Positions 33,861-46,212 of a stretch of 64,000 nt of DNA are shown in pieces. Source of the stretch: Liriodendron chinense (taxonomy: Eukaryota > Streptophyta > Magnoliopsida > Magnoliales > Magnoliaceae); NCBI GenBank assembly GCA_003013855.2, contig ML058372.1, positions 372,001-436,000 on the forward strand. Direction: 5' to 3'. Position 1 is the stretch's first letter; every line of letters starts with the position of its first letter. Below the pieces are notes generated by a model that saw nothing but the letters and a program-made list of their open reading frames with translations, was not told the DNA's origin and did no database searches. The position numbers were made by a program, and so were the translations under genes.

Positions 33861-36800
33861 TCATAATGTTAGGCTCAACCCCATTCCCTTCGATGTTTCT
33901 ATGACTAACCCTTTGGATAGTCCTTTGGTCAGAGGATCTGCCAGATTCTTTTTCGATCGTACGAAATCAATAGTAATAACACCATCAGTCAGCAGGTGTC
34001 TAACAATATTATGTCGAAGTCTGATATGTCTACTTTTACCATTGTAGATCTTACTATTAGCCCTGGCTATAACTGCCTGGCAATCACAATGAATAGATAC
34101 AGTCGATACAGGCTTTGGCCAAATAGGTATATATGCCAAGAGATTTTTTAGCCACTCAGCTTCTGAACCTGCTTTTTTTAATGCAATGAATTCCGACTCC
34201 ATTGTCGATCTAGCAATGCACGTTTGTTTTGTAGGTTTCTAAGATACTGCTCCTCCACCAATTGTGAATACATATCCACTTGTGAATTTAGTTTCATCAG
34301 AGTCAGTTATCCAATTGGCATCAGTATATCCTTCTAATACTGGTGGATAACCTGTATAACATATACCATATGTAGCAGTACCTTTTAAATATCTTAATAT
34401 TCTATTTAAAGCATTCCAGTGATCATAACTAGGGTTATGTGTATATCTACTCAGTCTATTTACAGCAAAAGCAATATCTGGTCTTGTACAGTTCATCAGA
34501 TACATTAAACTACCAATCACTTGAGAATAAGCTTGTTGAGATATACTACTTCCTGTATTCTTCTTGAGTTGCACAGAATGATCATATGGTGTACTGGCAG
34601 GTAAGCAATCGAAGTGTTCAAACTTCTTTGATATCTTTTCAACATAATGTGACTGAGATAATGTAATATTATCATCTTTCCTGATTACCTGAATACCTAG
34701 GATCATACTTGCTTCTCCTAAATCTTTCATATCAAAATTAGAAGACAGGAATTGTTTAGTATTATTCACAAGTTTTACGTTGGTTCCAAAGATTAGCATA
34801 TCATCTACATATAGACATATAATGACACCTTCATTATTAGAAAATTTACTGTAAACACATCTATCTACATCATTTACAATATAACCATTTGATTTTAAGA
34901 CATTATCAAACTTTTCATTCCACTGTTTACGGGCTTGTTTTAAACCATACAAGGACTTAACAAGTTTACATACTTTGTTTTCTTGTCCTATGATTTTATA
35001 TCTCTCAGGTTGTTCCATATAGATTTCTTCTTCTAACTCACCGTTTAGAAATGCTGTCTTAACATCCATTTGGTGAACCACTAACTTCTAAATAGATGCA
35101 ATAGCTATTAATACTCTAATTGATGTAATTCTGGTTACAGGTGAATATGTGTCAAAATAATCATATCCTTCCTTCTGTCTAAAACCCTTTGCTACTAACC
35201 TGGCTTTGAACTTATCTATAGTTCCATCAGGTCTAAGTTTCTTTTTAAAAACCCATTTACAGCCTATAGGTTTGCTTCCAGGAGGAAGATCTACTAGTTC
35301 CCATGTATTATTAGATATTATTGAATGTAATTCATCTTTTATAGCTTCCTTCCAAAAGGTAGCGTCTGAAGAATTTATAGCTTCTGAGTATGTTACAGGG
35401 TCATCTTCTAATAGGAATGTAAAAAATCCATCTCGCATATTAGTTTCTTTTCTAGCTCTTTTACTTCTTCTTGGTTCTTGATTTATTTCATTAGAAGCAT
35501 TAGGTTCTTCCACTATTTCATTAGTAGTTTCTATAGTTCTACTAGTTAAGTTCATATCCAAAGTATTATCATCTTTTGTTCCTTCCAAACATGATTTAAA
35601 AGGAAAGACATGTTCAAAAAACTCTGCGTCCCTGGCTTCTATAATAGTGTTTGGATATAAAACATTATTCTTTGATTTTAGAACTAGGAATCTATATGCA
35701 GCACTATGTTGTGCATAACCTATAAAGATACAGTCTGATGTTTTTGGACCTATCTTGGTTTTCTTGTTTTCAAGTAATCCTACCTTAGCAAGATATCCCC
35801 ACACTTTTAGATATTTGTAACTAGGAGTACGACCTTTCCATTGTTCATATGGTGTCTTTCCAGACACCTTGTGAGGTATTCTATTTTGGACATAACAGGC
35901 TGATAGGATAGCTTCCCCCCACATGTTGAGAGGCAAACCTGAACTATTTAACATTGCGTTCATCATATCTTTTAGAGTTCTATTCTTACGTTCTGCTATT
36001 CCATTTTGTTCTGGTGTATAAGGTGCAGTGGTTTCATGAATTATGCCATACTTTTCACAAAACTCCTTAAAATTTGTTGACACATATTCTCCACCTCTGT
36101 CTGATCTAAGCCTTTTAATTTTTCTACTTAGTTGGTTTTCAACTTCAGTCTTGTATTTGATAAAGGCTTCAAATGCATCATCTTTATTTCTAATAAGGTA
36201 AATTATGGTATACCTAGAACAATCATCTACAAAAGTTATATAATATCTTTTACCACCTCTAGACATGTGACTTTTGAAATCACCTAGATCACTATGAATT
36301 AACTCTAGTAATTCAGAATTTCTAACTATAGATTTGAAAGGTTTCTTATGGAATTTTGATTCTACACAAACCTCACATTTTTCTATATTTTCTTCTGATA
36401 TATTAGATAATAAACCTAACCTATTCATTCTTTTTATAGATGCTACATTAACATGACCTAATCTACTATGCCACAAAGAAGTAGACTCAACAATATAAGC
36501 AGAACTGGATGACATCTTATTACTATCAACGTTTACAATATAAAGACTATCATTACAATAACCCTTCCCAATGAAGGTACCATTCCTAGTCATTACAAGC
36601 TTGTCTGAATCAAATACAAGTTTAACACCAGCCTTGTTGAGGAGCGAACCAGAGATCAAGTTTCGTCGAATATCAGATACATGTAGGACATTGTTCAACA
36701 TTAACGTCTTTCCCGACGTAAGCTTCAGAACTATCTTTCCTTTTCCAGCAACCGGAGAGGTCCGAGCATTTTCCATGAAGACTTGTTCATCATCCCTTTT

Positions 36801-37766
36801 TTCTTGATAAGAGGTAAACATGCTACGGTCCTTACAAACATGTCGAGTTGCCCCGGTATCCAGTATTCATTCCAGGTTGTGTACAAAGAAGACTTCGGTC
36901 AGAACCGCAACAACCGTATCAGCTTCTGTTTCAGCAAGATTAACTTGTGGCTTATTGTTCTTTTTCTTCAACCTACATACGTTTACATAATGTCATGGTT
37001 TTCCACAAAAATGACAATTGCCTTTCTTTTTGAACTGTTTGTTTGGCTTCTTTTTGAGCCGACACTCATTAGCATAGTGTCCAAACTTTTTACAATTGTG
37101 ACATTGTATTTTACTTTTGTCCTTCTTTTCCTGACCTGATTCGATTAGGTTAGCCTTTGAAACAGACTCATTGGCATCATCAATTTGATCTCTGATCCTA
37201 TTTGCCTCCTCTATACGTTTGTGTACAATTGTATTTTCCAAAGAGACGCCATTCTTTTTGTGTTTCATTTTATTTTTGTAATCTTTCCAAGAAGGAGGTA
37301 ATTTCTCAATTAACGCTCCAGAAAGAAACACCTCTTCTAACTTTATTTCTTCAATTGTTAATTCATGAGTCAGATTTTGATAATCATGAATTTGATTTGT
37401 GACAGGTTTATCATCTGTCATATTGAAGTGAAGGAAGTTCGATATTGCATGTTTTTTAGATCCAGCGTCTTCAAGAACATACTTCTTCTGAAGTGCATTC
37501 CATATCTCTTTCGCAGAATCATACAAAACATAAACATCATACAGTTCATTTGACAAGGTATTCAGAATGTAATGTTTGCAATTATTGACATCTTGAACTT
37601 CAGTTTGGTTGGCTGGGTCAACTATAAATGTATCAGATAAGATGTAAAAGACTTTTAAGGTTTGTAAAGCAAAAGAGATTTTCTGTTTCCATCGTTTATA
37701 ATTCTGTCCAGAGAAGGGTTCAATCTTGGACAGTTCAGTAATAGGATTAACTGTGATAGTAGCCAT
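33861..37766 (-). pseudogene. gag-pol: Copia gag-pol, one frame with four in-frame stops
   Basis: A complete Copia polyprotein in a single frame. The start is taken at 37766 (MATITVNPITELSK), because the 42 residues upstream look untranslated. Gag carries a first zinc knuckle CHNCKKFGHYANEC near 37095-37055 and a second broken by TGA at 36993-36995. Protease shows LDTGATRHVC near 36830-36866, with TGA at 36867-36869 just before it. Integrase has HSRLGHVN, HSDLGD, RSDRGGEY and EQNGIAERKNRT (about 35960-36420). Reverse transcriptase has KARLVAKGFRQKEGYDYF, a TAG at 35088-35090, QMDVKTAFLNGELEEEIYM and YVDD at 34800-34811. A TAG at 34239-34241 precedes RNase H (MESEFIALKKAGSEAEWL, ADPLTKGLSKG). 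No frameshift was seen, so decay is at an early stage. Confidence 0.93.
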
Positions 37767-37940
37767 GTGTGCTTCACTTTGGTTTGAAGAGAAAAGAGTA
37801 AAATTCTGTTCCGAATTAAGTTTGGAACAGACAGCACAAGAGGAACTGTAATCTGTTCCGAGTTGAAATTGGAACAGACAACAGAAGATCACAGAAATAA
37901 AATCTGTTTGTTGTTTTCAACTTGGATTTGGTTTCAAGAT

Positions 37941-38789
37941 TGTTGGAAAAAGAGGTTGAAAACAACTGACAGATATTAAAAAAATAAAATTAAAAGAAAT
38001 GTAATGAACTTATTGATTTGAAGAACACTGAGTCGAGGCGTGACGAGTCACTGGGCTTGAAACCAAATCTGCCCTCCTTGGACCGCTTTCCAAATGCAAC
38101 AGGAGTCACGGACAGTTGGCCTCCGGGATACAATGACTATCACCCTAGTCCCAGCTGTGCACTCGCCGTACAGGGCTCGAACCAGCAAGTATACCGCAAA
38201 CTCGAGATGCAGTGACTCAGTGAGTCAGAAAAATCAAAACAGAGTCCAGAGCTTTAGTAAAGTTGAGAGAGAAGATGATTTTCGAATCTTTTTAAAACGG
38301 ATTAATCAGATCTATATATAGACTTGATTAGGTGCTTAATGCATCGTTTTGAATTAGGTTAGGTCCGTTGGGTTTAAACCCAACTGATGCGACCATCCGA
38401 ATAGACGCTTCTCTGGACGTTTAAAACAAAAGACCGTTGGTGCAAGTACACTTTCAGTGTCCGTTGAAGTAAAAGGAAGGTGCGCAAGTATACTCACAGT
38501 AGACCCAGACCCAGACCCAGACCCGGCGACGGCGCTCGCGTGTGTGGTTTTTGGCATAATATGGTTCAATGTGCATAGCCCTCCTACAAACCACAAAATT
38601 CATTTGCCCCCTGAGGGCCTAGCCCATGTGCTAAACCTCTACTTTTATACTTGCTTTTTTCCTTGGTTCTTTCCAATGTGGAACAAAGAAAATGCACAAA
38701 CTCCAAAAACAAACTTATAGAGGGAAACCATTTTCAAAGGAAAATTTGAAATAAATATTTTAAAATTATTTTTTTTTTTAAATACAAGA
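37941..38789 (-). repeat. Copia 5' LTR
   Basis: 849 bp. On the plus strand it starts TGTTGGAA and ends ATACAAGA, one base different from ATACAACA at 33316, then the TSD CGGAG. It has a short GACCCAGACCCAG repeat near 38502-38523 in place of the GC-rich block of the 3' LTR. Confidence 0.93.
38313..38320 (-). promoter_or_regulatory. Candidate LTR TATA box
   Basis: TATATATA in the context AGTCTATATATAGATC on the minus strand of the 5' LTR, conserved at 32734-32741 in the 3' LTR. Confidence 0.5.
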
Positions 38790-38794
38790 CGGAG

Positions 38795-39061
38795 AAAGTA
38801 GATGGAAGGCGAGGATAGAACACTTGCATCGTAGGCCCACAGAGCTTTTCGTGTGAGGGGTCACTGCCTAATCCGAGTCCGGTGGTACCTATCGCGAGTA
38901 ACCCAGCAAGAGGTTTTGAAACCATTTAATAAATGACGGTGAAAAGAGAGACGGCAACCAGATTTTAACGACAAGCGAAGATCCTGTCAGATCAAATAGA
39001 ATCTCTTTCCCCCCCTTTCTGGAGCGGACTGCGTGTGACCCCGGGCACAGAGATATCGGGG
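38795..39061. other. Unassigned spacer
   Basis: I recognise no gene or repeat. A short match between CCATCTACTTTC here (reverse strand) and near 31765 hints that the Copia element landed inside a larger foldback repeat. Confidence 0.4.
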
Positions 39062-39476
39062 CTGTGTGGGGTCTACAGAGATGTCCATCACAAATCTACT
39101 CCGTCCATCTGTTTTGAAAGTCCAATATAGGACAGGATTATAAAAATCAGAAAGATACAAAACTCATGTGGGCCATACTACACTAAAAATTGGGCATTGA
39201 ACGTATGGTGGTAACAGAAGTTTTGCATCGAGATGATATTTGTTCTTATAGTATATATGAGTGGAAGTAATTATATAAACGGTTTGGATTTTATATAAAA
39301 ATCATTATCAGATCCAGGAAGGTTTTAACAGTGGATGTTGCTGTTCCCACTGTTTTATTTGTGTGGCCCACATGAGTTTTGGATATACCTGATTTTTATA
39401 AGCCTATCCTATTGTCGTCTTTAAAAGTAGATGGACGGATTGGATTTGTCACGGACATCTCTTGGGACCCCCACAG
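39062..39476. mobile_element. Foldback MITE, about 415 bp
   Basis: The left arm (CTGTGTGGGGTC...GAGATGTCCATCACAAATC) and the reverse complement of the right arm (CTGTGGGGGTC...GAGATGTCCGTGACAAATC) pair for about 150 bp each, including ACTCATGTGGGCCA. It has no coding capacity. The TSD is not clear, so the superfamily is uncertain. Confidence 0.8.
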
Positions 39477-39668
39477 ATATCAAAGGCAATCCGCTCTCCG
39501 TCTTTCTCTCTCTAGCCCCACCGTAACAGCTGCTGCAGTCGCTTTACCAGTTACCTTGTTGTTTTTCTTTTCTTTACAATAAAATAATGTGATCTTTTTC
39601 TTTCTTTTTTATTTATATTATTTTTAATTAGAAAAAACAAAAAAATAAGAATGTGCCTCCTGATAGAA

Positions 39669-40219
39669 GAGAGCGGATTAGGTGAGACCCCGGACTCACC
39701 CAAGACGGTGCGGCCCTTACTGTGGTATTACCGTGGGGCCCACCTTGATGTATGTATTATGTATCCACTCCGTCCATTCATGTTTCCCGATCATAATATG
39801 TCATTATCCCAAAAATGAAGTAGAGAAAATTATCAGGTAGACCATACCATAAGAAACAGTGGTGATTTACCATCCTACCATTAAAAACTTCTTAGGACCC
39901 ATCTTCATGTTTCCGTAGTTTTTATTTACCATCCAATCTGTTGATAAGGTCACATGAGCCTGGATGAAGGGAAAAAACAAATATCAGTTTCATCCAAAAC
40001 TTTTGTGGCCCATTAGTCGTCAATCACCACTGTTTTCTATGTTATGGTCCATCGGATGATTGGATATGCTTCCCTTTTGGTATAATACACTAAAATGATC
40101 TGTAAAAATGTATGGACGGTATGGATACATAATACATGCATCAAGGTGAGCCCCACAGTAACCCACGGTAACGGCCGCACCGTCTTGGGTGAGTCCGGGG
40201 TCTCACCTAATCCGCTCTC
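39669..40219. mobile_element. Mutator-like MITE with 9-bp TSD CTGATAGAA
   Basis: Long terminal inverted repeats begin GAGAGCGGATTAGGTGAG on both strands and extend well over 100 bp, including GACTCACCCAAGACGGTGCG and CACCTTGATG. CTGATAGAA flanks at 39660-39668 and 40220-40228. Long inverted repeats plus a 9-bp duplication are typical of Mutator-like elements. It has no transposase. Its interior has the GAAACAGTGG and CCGTCCAT boxes found in the array at 18940-21060. Confidence 0.93.
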
Positions 40220-40320
40220 CTGATAGAAATGCCTTTCACGTCCAATCGGTCACTACGTCCATTAAACTTCGATTCGCTCCGATATTTGGCGCCAACAGTC
40301 GTCACCCCTTCTTTTACTTG

Positions 40321-40778
40321 TGGCTACACTACCCACTGGCTAGTGTCAAAGCTCTATGGCCCCACCATGATGTATGTGTTTTATCCATGCCGTTCATCCA
40401 TTTTTCCAGCTCATATTAGTTTATGTGCTAAAACATGATCCCGATCAAAATCTCAGGTGGACCACACTAAAGTAAAACAGTTTGATTGAATGTCCACTAT
40501 TAAAAACTTCCTAGGGCCCATTGTAATGCCATCTAACCTATTGATAAGTTCACACATACTGGAAGAAGTCATCCAGAAAACTTTAATATCAGCTTGAACC
40601 AAAACTTCCGAGGCCTCCAAAAAGTTTTCAACAATGAAATCTAATTGCTACTGTTTACTCTGGTGTGGCCCACCATCTGCCTTATTTTTGGGCTCATATC
40701 TTTAAAATAAGCTGAAAAAATCGGATAGACATACAGAGCTTTGACACTAGCTAGCGGGCTAGAGTGGGGTAGTCGCCA
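40321..40778. mobile_element. Second Mutator-like or foldback MITE
   Basis: The ends TGGCTACACTACCC...CTAGTGTCAAAGCTCT and the reverse complement of 40720-40778 match over the outer portion, and the interior repeats GATGTATGTGTTTTATCC and CCATTTTTCCAGCTCAT boxes. The ends are approximate and no TSD was resolved. Confidence 0.65.
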
Positions 40779-40848
40779 AACCTCTTCCGCCTGCTCCGTC
40801 GCATTGGATATCTCCCTCTTTTCCATCCAATTTTCTAATGTGTATAGT

Positions 40849-42264
<1,416 letters not shown>

Positions 42265-42337
42265 TATGTATAGTTCTATGAGCAACACGTGGACAAGGCT
42301 AGCATTCACCATGTGGGCTCACAACAAATGGCACTAC

Positions 42338-43434
42338 TGTTATAGGCAAAATGATGGAGATCCAACTTAGCTGATTTTACGCGGACGCCCATCCGACTCT
42401 CGAGATTATTTGAGCGAGAGTCGCAGATCGAGTAAATACGGAATGCCCATTCGACTCTCGAGATCGTATGCTCGGGAGTCGTAGATTGGATAAGTGCGGA
42501 ATGCCCATTCGACTCTCGAGATCGTATGCTCGGGAGTCGTAGATTGGATAAGTGCGGGACGCCCATTCGACTCTCGAGATAAGCTGTTCGAGAGTCGCAG
42601 GATGGATAAATACGGAGCACCTATTCGCAAGGCCTCGAGTTCCCATAGCCGATAGTCAGATAAAGCAGAGATTCCCTTCTTGATCTGCGAGCAGACCTTC
42701 TCACAAGTCATTGAAAAGTGTTATATTTAAATGAGCGAGCACTTGGACTCGCGACCATATTCCAACATGCGAACAGCTTTTTCTGTGGCGACACCCCTTT
42801 GCCTTCAGTACCAGCACCCGATTCCCGTCGAGTAGCTTGTCCAATCCCTCTGTGACACCAAGCAGGGCTACACCCAGTTCGGTGGTCTCCGCTCCTTCAG
42901 CGTCTCCTTCCTTTTCGCCGGTTATGACTCCAACTACGGCTTCCTGCTCTACATGAGCAATCAGCGCTACTATCAGGCCTACCAGCAGCCCGTATAGGTC
43001 GATTTTAGGCTTATCTTCTCTTGTGGTTCCGAATCTCAAGGGATTGTTATCAAGGAACGTGATTGCCAAAATAAGTAATTGGGTTAGATCTCGTCTCTAA
43101 GGATAAGGATCTTATCCCACGAAATCAGCGGGATCCTATATCGTACACGAAATCAGCGGGATCTCGATATCTTACGTAACAGATTGGATTGCTTCAGATC
43201 TATAAAGGGATGACTCTATTAAGAGAAAGGTACACACACAATATTCAGTCCCCAGTCTCGCTTTGCTTGGATATTCTTCTTGTTGCTTTACCTGACTTAA
43301 GCATCGGAGGGCTAACGGCTGGACACCAGCCACCCTTAGTTGCTTTCTGTCTTCTTACAGGTCTGGCGGAAGAAATCCTTGTTGGAGAGAAGGTGAACGA
43401 CTGGAGGATCCTGTTACAGAATCTAACGTTAACA
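42338..43434 (+). repeat. Solo LTR, family L4, TSD ACTAC
   Basis: It begins TGTTATAGGC and ends ACGTTAACA, with ACTAC at 42333-42337 and 43435-43439. It shares both termini and the 3' section GCATCGGAGGGCTAACGGCTGGAC with 12113-12929, but is 280 bp longer. About 42720-42980 is absent from the other copy. It has no internal domain. Confidence 0.92.
42394..42625 (+). repeat. 58-bp tandem repeat, four copies
   Basis: Units starting CGACTCTCGAGAT at 42394, 42452, 42510 and 42568. They occupy the same place in the LTR as the unrelated 47-bp array at 12144-12430. Confidence 0.93.
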
Positions 43435-43439
43435 ACTAC

Positions 43440-43875
43440 CCGAGCCATTCACTGTGTCGACGGAAATGATGGCTCAACTTTCGAAGCTTCCCACCATCAG
43501 TGGAACAAAGTACCGTCCCAAGAGAAGAATGCACTCCTCAAAAGATGTGATTTAGTTTCAAATGGCAATGTTTCTCTCAAAAGCTTACTAGAAATCTCAG
43601 GAGTGGTTAAGCCTTTCAGGCCTGTTTGATACATGCTTGGGAGGGATTAAGTGGGATGGAATTGTATTTGGTTACTTACCAATTCCATCGGACGTTTGGG
43701 GACAAGAAAGGAATCTGAATTGCATTAATTTGGTACCATGCTGGATTTCCAATGGATTTTGAAATCCATTACATCTGTGGTCCCTGCAGCGATGCATGTG
43801 TTTTATGTATCCATGCAGTCCATCCATATGCATCCTTTGCACCTGACATTTGAGTTGTATGCGCATGCAAGTAAC
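43440..43875. other. Spacer with a possible Tourist-like remnant
   Basis: GGCCTGTTTGATACATG near 43619 and CCACCAAATGGGG near 45037 could be ends of a small Tourist-like MITE later split by the hAT element, but the match is loose. No gene is visible. Confidence 0.35.
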
Positions 43876-44986
43876 TAGGGTTGTACATCGAGCCGAGTCG
43901 AGTTGAGTCGAGGTGGACCAATCTTAACTTGACTCGTCCGTGCTCTCCTCAAGCTCAAGCTCACCCTCGAGCTTACCATTGGAGCTTGCCTTGTTTGCTA
44001 AAACTTTCGAGGCGAGTTAGTGGATCGAGTTGAGGCGAGCTTACCTCAAGTCGAGTCGAGCATGCTCCCACTTCACTTTATTTATTTTTTGCTACAAAAT
44101 ACAAATTAAAAGTCAACAACATTAAGTTCAAGAAGTCACACATATATTAGGGGAGAATAGTATTTCTAAAGGTAAGACCCCACCATTTAAATGACCTAGC
44201 TTTGATAGGTTTTTTTTTTTTCCAAGTCACACACGCATTGAATGCCAACCACTAGTAACATTTTCTGAACCATAGATTAACACAGTACATGCATAGCTCA
44301 CCACATGAATGGACAGCCCTGATTATTGTGTGGACCATCTTCATGATGAGGCACAGCTGATTCATGGATTAGATGCACCACCTCCATCATAAAATTGCAA
44401 TCAATAGCTGCATATGGTGTTTGGTCTTACCATAGCCCCTGTTTTGTAAATGTGTATGGTGTGTGGTCTCACCGTAGCACCTGTTTTGTGTAGCATGTAA
44501 AACAGACAACCACTGTGTGCTCACCATGTTTTGTACTTGAAATTACTCAATCTATTAGGTATGCTCAACAAGGAATGTTTTTATCTGAACAAAATAGTAG
44601 GATTAAGAAACCCCCCAACGTGTGAGGGTTTTATATGTCATAAGCTTGGACCCCAATGTGTGTATAGGGGAGGGGGAGAGAGAGAAACAAGAAATAAGAA
44701 GATTAGGATTTTTTTTTGTTTAACAAATATCTATATGAAATGAGTCGAGTCGAGGTCGAGCCGAGTCGAGCTTGAATCAAGTCGAGTTTCGAGTCGAGTC
44801 GAGTCGAGTGACCCAGTGGTCGAACTTGACTCGATTTCTGACTCGAGATCCAAAATGAAGCTTGGCTTGACTTGTTCTATTGAGTCGAGGCGAGCCGAGG
44901 TGAGTTTTTTCGAGTCGAGTCGAGCGAGATTTTTCGAGTCGAGTCGATCGAGTTTCTCGAGCTGACTTGGCTCATGACCAGCCCTA
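43876..44986. mobile_element. Non-autonomous hAT element, 8-bp TSD CAAGTAAC
   Basis: The ends TAGGGTTGTACAT and (reverse) TAGGGCTGGTCAT are flanked by CAAGTAAC at 43868-43875 and 44987-44994. The subterminal regions consist of GAGTCGAGTCGAG-type repeats on both sides. It has no transposase. This parallels the CCCGACC-rich hAT at 40849 in design but not in sequence. Confidence 0.92.
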
Positions 44987-45054
44987 CAAGTAACCGACAT
45001 CAGTTATAAATCATGCCCATTGATTACAAATCCATCATCCACCAAATGGGGAGA

Positions 45055-45250
45055 CACTACAAGAAAACGCCGCATTATTATAGCATTTTTGCCTGCAGCC
45101 AATACGTAGCGCCAGCATATATAAGGATCGCAGACACTGCACGTCGTCGCGAGGATTGAGTGCCCTTATATGTGCATTGTGCCGTTTAGGAGAATCCTAT
45201 GCTAGCGCTAACTAAAACCGGCGCCAGCAAAGGATCTCAAAAATAAATCA
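45055..45250 (+). mobile_element. CACTA transposon left terminus
   Basis: CACTACAAGAAAACGCC at 45055 is the canonical CACTA (En/Spm) terminal inverted repeat. The next 190 bp hold GCGCTAAC/GGCGCCAGC-type subterminal motifs. No opposite terminus (TTTTCTTGTAGTG) was seen before 52000, so the element is either incomplete or very long. Confidence 0.75.
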
Positions 45251-45266
45251 ACCCTAGCTCATTTGA

Positions 45267-45269
<3 letters not shown>

Positions 45270-45317
<48 letters not shown>

Positions 45318-45345
45318 GTGTGTGTGTGTGTGTGCGCACGCGCGT
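45270..45345 (+). repeat. (CT)n then (GT)n microsatellite
   Basis: About 22 CT dinucleotides, then about 9 TG dinucleotides running into CGCACGCGCG. Confidence 0.95.
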
Positions 45346-46212
45346 GCATCCCATTCCTCTCACGAATCTCCCAAAACCCTAGCAACCTCTCGATTTTAGT
45401 CGATTTCTCTGGATCCTTGATGCAAATATTAATCATCGTCTTCATTCCTCTTATGCATCTCCGAAAACCATAGCAATCTCTTTGTCTGAAATCCTCTCTA
45501 CCCAAAGTTGCTTGAACTGAAGAGACTGCTCCAGGTTTTGAGAGAGCGACGAGCAAATAAGGTCTGCATGGTTTTTTCTTCCCTCTCTCTTTTAATCTTT
45601 AATTGTTTGTTTGTTTGTTTGTTTGACTGGATTTGGAGTTTTACGGGAGGAGATTCACAAATCGCTAAGAAAAGGTATGGAGTTTCTATCCCATTTTCTT
45701 TGTTCAATGTCTAGGGTTTTTTTTCCCTATTTCATTTTAAGCTCTGTTTTTTTTTTTTTTTTTTTTTTTCTCTCTAACATCGTTTTCCCCTCTTCATTTT
45801 TATTTTCCTCTTAACCCATGCTTCAACTCATGAATTTTAAATTCTAATTACATTCTTTAAGTAATTTGTTCTTTTAAATGCTTTAAATTTTTGGTATGAA
45901 AATCTACTATTAGTTTCTCTATTCCATTTATAGCTAGTATTCATACATTGTTAAGAAGACAAAAGTATTTTATACCTTTTTAGTTTTTATTTTTTTATAT
46001 GAAAATATGCTTGTTAATTGTTTGAAGAAATGCTTCAACCAATAACGGTATAACCTTTTTGAGTGAAACCATGCTAGAGGTACTCAGCTTTAACATGCAC
46101 AGGTCATTGTATGGTTATAAGAAACCATTGCATCATCCATCTAGTTGACCTGACCCTTCTTTGGTGGACCATCCAATAAATTCACACTGATTTGACGACT
46201 TTATTTGTTTGA
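45346..46212. other. AT-rich non-coding stretch
   Basis: I see no supported gene. AAACCCTAG and T-rich tracts look like an untranslated or intronic sequence, possibly internal to the CACTA element. Confidence 0.45.

Larger units (their letters stand above)
32362..38789 (-). mobile_element. Full-length Copia retrotransposon, TSD CGGAG
   Basis: Two LTRs (32362-33316 and 37941-38789) flank one minus-strand gag-pol frame, with CGGAG at 32357-32361 and 38790-38794. The LTRs are almost identical apart from a GC-rich block, so insertion looks fairly recent. The coding frame has four stop codons and no frameshift that I could find. I did not recognise a standard primer site: the sequence inside the 5' LTR reads ATCTTGAAACC on the minus strand. 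Confidence 0.93.

Noticed and set aside
42306..42711. Repeat-peptide ORFs with SRESNG/LESRMG units
   Set aside because: They are produced by the 58-bp tandem repeats of the L4 LTR.
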